Source of the DNA: Dehalococcoidia bacterium
GTDB lineage: Bacteria > Chloroflexota > Dehalococcoidia > GIF9 > AB-539-J10
DNA length: 9,147 bases
Assembly (NCBI GenBank): GCA_023229725.1
Contig: JALNYR010000103.1
Coordinates: 1 to 9,147 of the forward strand
Direction of reading: 5' to 3'
Under the pieces are notes generated by a model, which was given only the letters and a program-made list of their open reading frames with translations, was not told the origin of the DNA and did not search any database. Below, piece after piece: positions 1 through 4,465 of this stretch. Each line of letters starts with the position of its first letter. Positions within the stretch are counted from its first letter, which is position 1. A program made the position numbers and the translations under genes.

Positions 1-357
1 TATGGCGATGCCCTCGCCGAAGTAGTCATCTGGAAGGGCGACACTCGCGGCCACGGCCCCGGTTTCCAGGGCCACCTTCCGCAGCGAGGACTTCCCCTTC
101 TGACCCGTCCCCTCGTAGATGAAGCCCTCATCAAACGTGAGTCCCTGAGTGAAGGCGCCTTCATCGTGGGGATAGGCACCGACCACTTCGTATGAGTAGT
201 GGGTGACGGCAGGAGTCACCCCGGCCGGCTGCTGCCACTCACGAGTGGGCTCCGGCGGAGCGGCGACCGGCTCAGGCGCGGCCGAGCAGCCACCTGAGGC
301 CAGAACGGCACCGAGCAGCAGAGCAACGGCCAGAAGGAATCCTCGAGGCAGTGCCAT
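1..357 (-). CDS. Glutaminyl-peptide cyclotransferase, plant/bacterial beta-propeller type, exported; 3' end outside window
   Basis: This is the N-terminal 119 residues of an open frame that runs off the left edge. Residues 1-24 form a signal peptide: a short basic start, a hydrophobic core at about 7-20, then SGGC, a loose lipobox with Cys24 as possible lipidation site. A Pro/Ala-rich linker follows to about residue 50. From about 54 the sequence carries conserved motifs of the plant-type (papaya) glutamine cyclotransferase family: YPHD, AFTQGL, YEGTG, SSLRKVALETG and FGEGI. Known members cyclise N-terminal glutamine to pyroglutamate in exported proteins. The start at 357 is supported by AGGGAGG about 11 nt upstream. 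Location outside the membrane, perhaps membrane-anchored, is inferred from the signal. It lies downstream of the TrmO-like gene on the same strand, but 331 bp of repeat-rich DNA separates them, so it is probably transcribed independently. The family call is strong; the physiological substrate is unknown. Confidence 0.88.
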   Translation of the reverse strand, partial: MALPRGFLLAVALLLGAVLASGGCSAAPEPVAAPPEPTREWQQPAGVTPAVTHYSYEVVGAYPHDEGAFTQGLTFDEGFIYEGTGQKGKSSLRKVALETGAVAASVALPDDYFGEGIAI

Positions 358-434
358 GGAGAGATTATCCTCCCTTTCGGAAGGGCAGGGAAACACCCGA
401 GGCGGCGCCCGACGGAGAGACACCGCACCCCACG

Positions 435-459
435 GGCAGGCATGGGAGCCTGCCGCTGC
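435..459 (-). repeat. REP-like palindrome, GGCAGGC subfamily, degenerate foot
   Basis: GGCAGGC (435-441) and GCCTGCC (448-454) form a perfect 7-bp inverted repeat around a 6-nt loop. Read on the minus strand, GCAG plus one C precedes the stem, where the sister copy at 1960-1984 has GTAG plus C. The loops differ by one base (ATGGGA here, ATGGCA there). Confidence 0.6.
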
Positions 460-507
460 GACAGAGCCCCCGCTCTGCATCCGTGGTGGGGGGTGTGGAA
501 TCCGAGC

Positions 508-532
508 GTAGGGGCGGGTCTCAGACCCGCCC
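508..532 (+). repeat. REP-like element R1: GTAG plus 10-bp palindrome
   Basis: GTAG (508-511) directly abuts a perfect 10-bp inverted repeat, GGGCGGGTCT / AGACCCGCCC (512-521 and 523-532), with a single central C. The 27 nt at 508-534 are identical, in reverse orientation, to 1824-1850. A 4-nt foot next to a GC-rich hairpin is the architecture of REP elements. Confidence 0.75.
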
Positions 533-617
533 GCAGGGGTTTGCGGCCCGGTCCAGTACGCGGGGCACCACCACGTGTGCGCGATGTTGGCATCGAGGAT
601 GACTCGAGATGGCAAGC

Positions 618-642
618 GGGCCGGTCTGAGACCGGCCCCTAC
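618..642 (-). repeat. REP-like element R2 with compensatory stem change
   Basis: GGGCCGGTCT / AGACCGGCCC (618-627 and 629-638) is a perfect 10-bp inverted repeat followed by CTAC (639-642), that is, GTAG on the minus strand. It differs from R1 and R3 at only two positions. These pair with each other in the stem (G-C swapped to C-G), so pairing is kept. It faces R1 across an 85-nt linker, a BIME-like inverted pair. Confidence 0.75.
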
Positions 643-688
643 CCCAGAATGACAGATGACGAGAGGCCCGACCGCACGAGCGACATGG

Positions 689-1138
689 CTAGAAGTACCC
701 GGTCATGAGCCGGTTGACCCACTCCGGGGTCCGAGCGCCGGATGCCTCATCGAACTGCGGGAAGTACGGCTTGATATCCAGAACCGGCGTTCCGTCGATG
801 GCGTCCAGTCCCTGGACCTTGAGCACGTTGCCGTCAACGCCGAGCAAACGCACGGTGGTGATGCCGATGGGATTCGGACGGTGCTTGGCCCGCTGGCAGA
901 AGATTCCCAGGTGGGGCATGTCGGCACGTCCCCGCGGACGACGGGCAAGGTCATTCCCGGGAGTCCAGGTGGACTTGTGCATGTCAAAGACGACAACGAT
1001 ATGGGAGAAGGAATCGAGCCCCGCCAGCCCGGCGGAGAGCTCCCGGTCGATATGTATCTCCGACACGACCCCGCCCCAGCCGGAGTCGACTCCTTCGGTA
1101 ACCGGCGACCTGACAGTCCCAATCGGTGTGCAGTTCAT
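689..1138 (-). CDS. trmO: TrmO/TsaA-family tRNA m6t6A37 methyltransferase (short form)
   Basis: This encodes 149 residues, all within one TsaA-like domain. Diagnostic motifs are PIGTVRSP (5-12), SFSHIVVVFDMHK (43-55), RAKHRPNPIG (83-92) and DGTPVLDIKPYFPQFD (115-130). Characterised TrmO uses S-adenosylmethionine to N6-methylate the t6A base at position 37 of ANN-decoding tRNAs. Short single-domain versions lack the C-terminal extension of the longer E. coli enzyme and are common in archaea and environmental bacteria. Their tRNA substrate is often untested, so the reaction here is inferred from family. The start at 1138 is supported by AGGGGGG about 5 nt upstream. It is divergent from the small gene at 1478, with a 339-bp spacer that probably holds both promoters. 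Family membership is very likely; the exact activity is less certain. Confidence 0.9.
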   Translation of the reverse strand: MNCTPIGTVRSPVTEGVDSGWGGVVSEIHIDRELSAGLAGLDSFSHIVVVFDMHKSTWTPGNDLARRPRGRADMPHLGIFCQRAKHRPNPIGITTVRLLGVDGNVLKVQGLDAIDGTPVLDIKPYFPQFDEASGARTPEWVNRLMTGYF

Positions 1139-1182
1139 GGTGGCCCCCCTGGATTCAGTGTGATGGTCAGCCCGACGGCAGA

Positions 1183-1211
1183 ACGATACCGGTCACGGCA
1201 GGAAAGTACAA
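1183..1211 (-). promoter_or_regulatory. Possible sigma70-type promoter for the TrmO-like gene
   Basis: On the minus strand TTGTAC (1211-1206) and TATCGT (1188-1183) are 17 nt apart, matching the consensus hexamers at 3/6 and 4/6 bases. The -10 candidate lies 45 nt upstream of the start at 1138. The match is weak and the call rests mainly on spacing and position. Confidence 0.3.
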
Positions 1212-1348
1212 ACACGCGTCGTGCAGCGGGAGCCAGAAATGCCCGGCAGGTTCACTCCGGGCGCGCCGCCCGGCGCCGGACGCGGGAGCCGTCCCGTAGC
1301 CCGGCCGTCGTGCCCATGGCTTCGCGGTCGCGAGGTGGCCGCGCAATC

Positions 1349-1357
1349 TGATAGCAT
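1349..1357 (+). promoter_or_regulatory. Extended -10-like site TGATAGCAT
   Basis: TG-A-TAGCAT fits the TGn extension plus a TAnnAT hexamer. It lies about 120 nt upstream of the ATG at 1478. No good -35 is visible. It belongs to a series of similar TGnTAnnnT motifs ahead of other genes in this window. Confidence 0.3.
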
Positions 1358-1477
1358 CGACGGCAATCCCGTGGGCAGGAGAACGCCACTCCAATCCCTC
1401 CCGTCTCCCGTCACGACGGGTAGAGTACTCGCCCGGCACAGCCGAGGCGGCACCTGACTCTGTACAAGGAGGGTCAC

Positions 1478-1708
1478 ATGACACAGCTCGATCCCGGCGT
1501 TCAAGTTCAACTCATCACCGCCACGCTCAATCTCCTGGGTGGCCCGCGTGTCCGCCTCAGGAACGAAGACCTCGCCAGGAAGTACATCCAGAGCTTCCGG
1601 TTCCTGTACTGCGGTCTCGCCGCCGGTGTGGCGAAGGGAGAGATCGCCGCGGCAGGCGACGCGGAAGAGTGCTTCCACAAGCTCCCTCTGGCACGCGAAA
1701 CGAAGTAG
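1478..1708 (+). CDS. Small protein of unknown function, 76 aa
   Basis: I do not recognise this protein. The start is unusually well supported: AAGGAGGG (1466-1473) lies 4 nt before the ATG. The product looks soluble and mostly helical. A polar N-terminus leads into a hydrophobic stretch (residues 8-20, VQVQLITATLNLL), a charged helix (27-37), an aromatic segment (YIQSFRFLYCGLAAG, 36-50) and a short acidic/basic tail. There is no signal peptide and no metal-binding motif; it has only two cysteines (45 and 65). It stands alone, divergent from the TrmO-like gene and followed by about 600 bp of repeat DNA, so context gives no functional clue. Coding status rests on the Shine-Dalgarno and the balanced amino acid composition, which contrasts with the Arg/Pro-rich spurious frames nearby. 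It could be a lineage-specific regulator or small helical adaptor, but that is a guess. Confidence 0.68.
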   Translation: MTQLDPGVQVQLITATLNLLGGPRVRLRNEDLARKYIQSFRFLYCGLAAGVAKGEIAAAGDAEECFHKLPLARETK

Positions 1709-1825
1709 GCGCGGAGTCAAGGGGCAGCCGTGCGTAGTTCCGCCGAGAGGGCGCGGCAATGCGCCCCCGCAAGATGTGTTCGGCGCGTGCGAGCGGCGAC
1801 AGTGGGCGTCCGACAACCGGACGGC

Positions 1826-1850
1826 GGGCGGGTCTGAGACCCGCCCCTAC
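1826..1850 (-). repeat. REP-like element R3: GTAG plus 10-bp palindrome
   Basis: GGGCGGGTCT (1826-1835) and AGACCCGCCC (1837-1846) form a perfect inverted repeat with a single central G, followed by CTAC (1847-1850), that is, GTAG on the minus strand. It is the same element as R1 in opposite orientation. Confidence 0.75.
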
Positions 1851-1907
1851 AAGAGATGATGCAGCCGCCTGACGACAGCAGCGACGAGCGCCAGATTGCC
1901 AGGAAAC

Positions 1908-1933
1908 GGGCGAACGCAGAAGTCCGCCCCTAC
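1908..1933 (-). repeat. REP-like element, GGGCGGAC subfamily, copy A
   Basis: GGGCGAAC (1908-1915) and GTCCGCCC (1922-1929) form an 8-bp stem with one A-C mismatch around a 6-nt loop, followed by CTAC (1930-1933). It shares the outer GGGCG...CCGCCC stem and the CTAC foot with R1-R3 but has a different centre. Confidence 0.65.
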
Positions 1934-1959
1934 ACCGAACGTCCCACACTGCAGCTCCG

Positions 1960-1984
1960 GGCAGGCATGGCAGCCTGCCGCTAC
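1960..1984 (-). repeat. REP-like palindrome, GGCAGGC subfamily, intact foot
   Basis: GGCAGGC (1960-1966) and GCCTGCC (1973-1979) pair perfectly around the 6-nt loop ATGGCA. After one G comes CTAC (1981-1984), so the minus strand reads GTAG, C, hairpin. It is the sister copy of 435-459. It lies between the two copies of the 117-bp direct repeat. Confidence 0.65.
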
Positions 1985-2034
1985 GGGAAAGGGCATGCGC
2001 GTACATGGCGACGGCGCGCGCATCAGAACAGGAC

Positions 2035-2151
2035 GTTGGCAGGTCTGTGAGCCGTCCCTGCGAGGGATGACGCGGCCGTGTGACGATAGGAGCGACGTGC
2101 GCCAGATCGTCAGGAAACGGGCGGACACAGAAGTCCGCCCCTACACCGAAC
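2035..2151 (+). repeat. 117-bp direct repeat, copy 2 (leading palindrome decayed)
   Basis: This lies 211 bp downstream of copy 1 and aligns without gaps. Nine of the 20 differences fall in the first 31 nt, where the R3-type palindrome has lost its symmetry and its foot is GCAG rather than GTAG on the minus strand. The second palindrome (2119-2144) is perfect here. The two palindromes in each unit have therefore diverged unevenly. Confidence 0.7.
2119..2144 (-). repeat. REP-like element, GGGCGGAC subfamily, copy B
   Basis: GGGCGGAC (2119-2126) and GTCCGCCC (2133-2140) form a perfect 8-bp stem around ACAGAA, followed directly by CTAC (2141-2144). It is the better preserved of the two copies of this subfamily. 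Confidence 0.7.
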
Positions 2152-2264
2152 ATTCAACACAGCCGCACCCGGGCTACGCTCCCCGCCCCGGTCAGGCTGC
2201 CTCACACCCTTCCGGCCATTCCGGCAAGACAGTCGCCGGGGGAATGGACGGACGCGGCACGGAT

Positions 2265-2273
2265 TGATACCAT
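2265..2273 (+). promoter_or_regulatory. Extended -10-like site TGATACCAT ahead of dodecin
   Basis: TG-A-TACCAT lies 50 nt before the dodecin ATG. TGGACG (2245-2250), a 4/6 match to TTGACA, is 17 nt upstream of the TACCAT hexamer. This is the best-spaced promoter candidate of the series. Confidence 0.4.
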
Positions 2274-2322
2274 GATTCTCAGGTGGCGGTGATTCCGCGA
2301 TACGAAATCAAAGGAGGCATTG

Positions 2323-2529
2323 ATGTCCATCTCAAGAACGACCGAGCTCAAGGCATCTTCTCCCGTCAGCTTCGACGATGCGATGAAGAAGGGGGTTGCC
2401 CGCGCTGAGAAGACTCTCAAGAACGTTCGGGGAGCGTGGATTGAGAATCAGGAGATACTCATCGACGAGAAGGGCAAGATCTCCGAGTACCGCGTCCAGA
2501 TGAGGATTACCTTCATCCTCGAAGAGTAG
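2323..2529 (+). CDS. Dodecin, flavin-binding storage/buffer protein
   Basis: The 68-residue product has the length and layout of dodecin: an N-terminal strand (MSISRTTELKASSP), one helix with SFDDAMKKGVARAEKTL (16-32), then two strands ending EYRVQMRITFILEE. Dodecins form hollow dodecamers that bind pairs of flavins, stacked on a conserved tryptophan, and buffer or store FMN, riboflavin or lumichrome in the cytoplasm. Trp39 in NVRGAWIENQ is the likely flavin-stacking residue. It sits two positions later than in the halobacterial protein, as in the 'NVRxAW' branch of the family. The ATG at 2323 is chosen over the adjacent in-frame TTG at 2320 because AAGGAGG (2311-2317) is 5 nt upstream of it. 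Two predicted flavoproteins lie downstream, which suits a flavin-handling role, but spacing suggests separate transcripts. Family call is confident. Confidence 0.93.
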   Translation: MSISRTTELKASSPVSFDDAMKKGVARAEKTLKNVRGAWIENQEILIDEKGKISEYRVQMRITFILEE

Positions 2530-2554
2530 TCCCGCGTTCATCGGCACACCGCAC

Positions 2555-2587
2555 GCGCTTGCCTTCGCGTTCGGCGCAGGCAAGCGC
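2555..2587 (+). terminator. Hairpin after dodecin, possible terminator without U-tract
   Basis: GCGCTTGCCT (2555-2564) and AGGCAAGCGC (2578-2587) form a perfect 10-bp stem with a 13-nt loop, 26 nt after the dodecin stop. The following bases (TGATTCG) are not a U-run, so it may be a factor-assisted terminator, an RNA-stabilising hairpin or another palindromic repeat. Confidence 0.4.
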
Positions 2588-2631
2588 TGATTCGCGCACC
2601 CGAAGCCAGGAAACGAGGCGAGGAGGGAACC

Positions 2632-2871
2632 ATGAATATCACCCTGGTCAACCTGATACTGGCCGCGGCAGTCTGCGTCCTGGGACTGTGGGCCTACGCC
2701 CGGAAGACATCAAGGTCCGCCCTGTTCGTGGGCATGGCATTCGGTCTCTTCGCGGTGGCGCACCTCCTGACGCTGCTTGGTCTGGCCGCATCGCTCAACA
2801 CGCTGCTGACAGTGATACGAGTCCTCGGCTACCTATCTGCCATGGTTGGCGTGTACAAGCTCGGGACCTAG
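2632..2871 (+). CDS. Small integral membrane protein of unknown function, 79 aa
   Basis: I do not recognise the family. The product is almost entirely hydrophobic, with three likely membrane helices at about 4-22, 30-52 and 57-75. A short positively charged turn (ARKTSRS, 22-28) separates the first two, and the tail YKLGT is very short. By the positive-inside tendency the ARKTSRS loop would be cytoplasmic. His44, within helix 2, and Cys15, in helix 1, are the only obvious polar reactive residues in the membrane. The start is supported by GAGGAGGG ending 4 nt before the ATG. It lies about 100 bp after dodecin, with a stable hairpin between, and about 250 bp before the reductase. Possible roles include a small transporter subunit or an anchor for a partner, but the sequence does not decide. 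Confidence 0.75.
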   Translation: MNITLVNLILAAAVCVLGLWAYARKTSRSALFVGMAFGLFAVAHLLTLLGLAASLNTLLTVIRVLGYLSAMVGVYKLGT

Positions 2872-3062
2872 CGGTCGACCGGTCCCGACGCGGTGACTGC
2901 GCTTGTGGCAAACGGGGATACCATGCGCAGTCCTCGTCTGTTTCTGCGTGCGAGCGGGCGCGGCATCCACTCGTAGTCCTGTCGGGGTATTCCACCCCGG
3001 AAACCCCGTGGACGACTCCTCGTCGCCATCGCGTTTGCAGAGGGAGTCCAGGCGTGCCAACA

Positions 3063-3071
3063 TGGTACGCT
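3063..3071 (+). promoter_or_regulatory. Extended -10-like site TGGTACGCT ahead of the reductase
   Basis: TG-G-TACGCT lies 54 nt before the ATG at 3125. There is no -35 at the usual distance. The 253-bp spacer 2872-3124 otherwise shows no gene or repeat that I can support. Confidence 0.3.
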
Positions 3072-3124
3072 GCCTTCCGGCGGCGATAGGCCAGGACCGA
3101 GCGACAGGATTGGAGGAGGAACAC

Positions 3125-3727
3125 ATGAAGGCACTGGGCATATCCGGCAGTCCGCGTGCGGACGGCAACTGCATGCTCATCACGAAGCACGCGCTCACGG
3201 CGATGGCTGAGGAGGGCATCGAGACCGAGCTCATTTCGCTGGCGGGCCTCACCATCTCCGGCTGCACCGCATGCATGGCATGCATGAAGGAAGAGCGCTG
3301 CATCATCGAGGACGACCTCATGCCCATCTACGAGAAGATGAAGACGGCGGACGGCATCATCATCTCCACCCCAGTGTACTTCGGTTCGGCCACGGCCATC
3401 GTGAAGGGTCTCCTTGAGCGGACCGGCTACATCGTCAGGAACAGCGGTGGTTCCTTCAGGGGCAAGGTCGGCGGCCCGCTGGTAGTGGCCCGAAGAGGTG
3501 GACTGACCTTCACGCTGGCGCAGATGAACTGCTGGTTCCAGACCCTGGAGTTCTACATGTCCGGCGTCGCCCACTGGAACATCGCCGTCGGCAGGAAGAA
3601 GGGAGAGGTGGCCGGCGACCAAGAAGGCATGGAGGCCGCGTGGAACCTCGGCAAGAGCCTGGCGTTCCTGATGAAGGCGGTACACAGCTCTGGAGGAGCC
3701 TGGAAACACTGGTCGACGGGGAAGTGA
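3125..3727 (+). CDS. Iron-sulfur flavoprotein-like NAD(P)H:FMN reductase family protein
   Basis: The 200-aa product has the flavodoxin-like fold of the NADPH-dependent FMN reductase family. GISGSPRADGN (5-15) is the FMN-phosphate loop, and STPVYFGS (81-88) is the usual second flavin-contact loop. A C-x2-C-x2-C-x5-C cluster (Cys47, 50, 53, 59) precedes IEDDL. This spacing fits the compact motif that ligates a 4Fe-4S cluster in Methanosarcina Isf. Isf-type proteins are homodimeric or tetrameric electron carriers that reduce O2, H2O2 or quinone-like acceptors in anaerobes. Here the electron donor and acceptor are unknown. The start is supported by GGAGGAGG about 5 nt before the ATG. An upstream in-frame extension to 2903 has no Shine-Dalgarno and poor composition. 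Related family members keep some of these cysteines without a cluster, so cluster binding is probable, not certain. Confidence 0.87.
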   Translation: MKALGISGSPRADGNCMLITKHALTAMAEEGIETELISLAGLTISGCTACMACMKEERCIIEDDLMPIYEKMKTADGIIISTPVYFGSATAIVKGLLERTGYIVRNSGGSFRGKVGGPLVVARRGGLTFTLAQMNCWFQTLEFYMSGVAHWNIAVGRKKGEVAGDQEGMEAAWNLGKSLAFLMKAVHSSGGAWKHWSTGK

Positions 3728-3764
3728 GGAGCCCCGACTCTGCAGAGAGAAGGATGCCCTGTGT

Positions 3765-3808
3765 CGCCGGCACGACGCCGGCGCCCCCCGCCGGCGGGGA
3801 CGCCCCAC
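3765..3808 (-). repeat. Double GC-rich hairpin, possibly a degenerate REP-like element
   Basis: CGCCGGC / GCCGGCG (3765-3771, 3777-3783) is a perfect 7-bp inverted repeat with a 5-nt loop. Overlapping its right arm, 3780-3804 forms an imperfect hairpin (two 4-bp blocks, internal mismatch, loop GCCGGC), or alternatively the 14-nt palindrome CCCCGCCGGCGGGG (3786-3799). On the minus strand GTGG precedes this hairpin where the clearer elements have GTAG. It fills the reductase-cupin gap and could also act as a terminator. Confidence 0.4.
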
Positions 3809-3855
3809 GGTGTATACTCCGCTGAAGCGCGGCCCACCCGACTCAGGAGGTACCG

Positions 3856-4236
3856 ATGGAACGCAAAGAGCCCATGGCAACAAAGGAGCAGTTGAGCAAG
3901 AAGGTCCAGCATGTCGGCCGCGGCTCACCGGTCGACCTGGGCAGTCACGGTGAGGCGAACATCCTCTGCGGACAGAGGATCATGCTCAGCTACGTGGACA
4001 TGCCGCCCAACAGCTACGCTGACCCGCACCGCCACAAAGACATCGAGCAGATAACGATCATGCTGAAGGGCAAGGCCGAGTTCGTGGTGGAGGGCATACG
4101 CTATCCCGTCAGCGAGGGTGATGTGCTCATCTTCGCGCCCGACGAGGAGCACGGTGCGTACATGGGACCTGAAGGAGCGCGCGTGCTCGACGTCTTCTCC
4201 CCGCCCCGACCGGACCTGCGCGCGAAGATGAAGTAG
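3856..4236 (+). CDS. Small single-domain cupin protein
   Basis: The 126-residue product is one cupin beta-barrel. The first cupin motif is PHRHKDIEQ with His58, His60 and Glu64. The second is GDVLIFAPDEEHG with His99. Together they supply the usual 3-His/1-Glu divalent metal site. About 45 residues precede the barrel, and a short basic tail follows DVFSPPRPD, a typical closing sequence for small cupins. Members of this type act as sugar or hydroxyacid isomerases, dioxygenases or ligand-binding proteins, so a specific reaction cannot be assigned. The start has AGGAGG (3845-3850) 5 nt upstream. A second ATG at 3874 lacks a matching site. It sits between a flavoprotein and a LarA-type racemase, so a role with small organic acids is plausible but inferred only from context. 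Family confident, function open. Confidence 0.9.
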   Translation: MERKEPMATKEQLSKKVQHVGRGSPVDLGSHGEANILCGQRIMLSYVDMPPNSYADPHRHKDIEQITIMLKGKAEFVVEGIRYPVSEGDVLIFAPDEEHGAYMGPEGARVLDVFSPPRPDLRAKMK

Positions 4237-4287
4237 CGGGCATCCCGCGCCGCCGCGCCGCGGCGATTCGGTTGCTGCACGTCAAGA

Positions 4288-4323
4288 CGCCGCCCGCCGG
4301 CCGGCTGAGGGCGGCGGGTTTCT
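4288..4323 (+). terminator. Possible rho-independent terminator after the cupin
   Basis: CGCCGCCC (4288-4295) can pair with GGGCGGCG (4309-4316), or CCCGCCG (4293-4299) with CGGCGGG (4312-4318). A short T-rich run TTTCT (4319-4323) follows. The U-tract is weak, but the position 50-90 nt after the cupin stop fits. Confidence 0.4.
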
Positions 4324-4456
4324 GCGAAGGCAGGCACCCGGGCCTGCGTCCAGCCCCGTTCTTCCCTGTCGAGGTGATGCGGCCGGCAACCAACCGCTGT
4401 GCAAGCGGAGTTCCCCCCGCGACGCCTGAGCGCACTCCTCAGACCGGAAGCAGTGA

Positions 4457-4465
4457 TGATACGAT
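4457..4465 (+). promoter_or_regulatory. Extended -10-like site TGATACGAT ahead of the LarA-like gene
   Basis: TG-A-TACGAT matches an extended -10 element at 4/6 in the hexamer plus the TGn. It lies 91 nt before the GTG start at 4556. No -35 match is visible. Confidence 0.35.

Larger units (their letters stand above)
358..688. other. Gene-free, repeat-bearing spacer
   Basis: I see no convincing gene in this stretch between the TrmO-like gene and the glutaminyl cyclase. Open frames crossing it are Arg/Pro/Gly-rich and have no Shine-Dalgarno. It holds three palindromic elements, listed separately: 435-459, 508-532 and 618-642. The last two face each other, like an inverted pair of REP elements. 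The Shine-Dalgarno of the minus-strand glutaminyl cyclase lies at its left end (about 369-375). Confidence 0.7.
1139..1477. other. Divergent spacer with promoter candidates and dyads
   Basis: This is the intergenic region between two divergent genes; I see no credible coding frame. It contains a weak minus-strand promoter candidate (1183-1211), an extended -10-like site on the plus strand (1349-1357), a hairpin CCCGT-CACG-ACGGG (1407-1420), and the 8-bp palindrome GAGTACTC (1423-1430) flanked by GGG and CCC. The hairpin and palindrome lie between the plus-strand -10 candidate and the 1478 start, where an operator or leader structure could sit, but nothing proves a role. Confidence 0.5.
1824..1940 (+). 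repeat. 117-bp direct repeat, copy 1
   Basis: By hand alignment this segment matches 2035-2151 without gaps at about 97 of 117 positions (83%). The last 86 bp match at 75 of 86. The unit is one palindrome (1826-1850), a linker of about 57 nt, and a second palindrome (1908-1933) ending ACACCGAAC. Both palindromes are intact in this copy apart from one stem mismatch in the second. Confidence 0.75.
1709..2322. other. About 600 bp of repeat-rich non-coding DNA
   Basis: No convincing gene lies between the 76-aa protein and dodecin. Open frames here are compositional artefacts of the GC-rich repeats and lack ribosome-binding sites. The stretch holds four palindromic elements (1826-1850, 1908-1933, 1960-1984, 2119-2144), all with GTAG on the minus strand, plus a 117-bp imperfect direct repeat. 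The last 60 bp are lower in GC and contain the dodecin leader. Confidence 0.7.

Noticed and set aside
512..638. R1 and R2 palindromes as rho-independent terminators
   Set aside because: No U-tract follows either stem on the relevant strand, and identical copies recur in tandem elsewhere with a constant GTAG foot, so a repeat explanation fits better.
656..1351. 231-codon plus-strand frame across the TrmO-like gene
   Set aside because: Overlaps TrmO antisense; no family motif, and the composition is typical of a GC shadow frame.
435..2151. CRISPR array
   Set aside because: Repeats differ in sequence, spacing and orientation, and there are no regular spacers or cas genes; the elements are dispersed palindromes.
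2795..3928. 377-codon open frame on the minus strand opposite the reductase and cupin
   Set aside because: Antisense to two well-supported genes with clear motifs; Arg/His/Ser-rich composition and no Shine-Dalgarno. A high-GC shadow frame.
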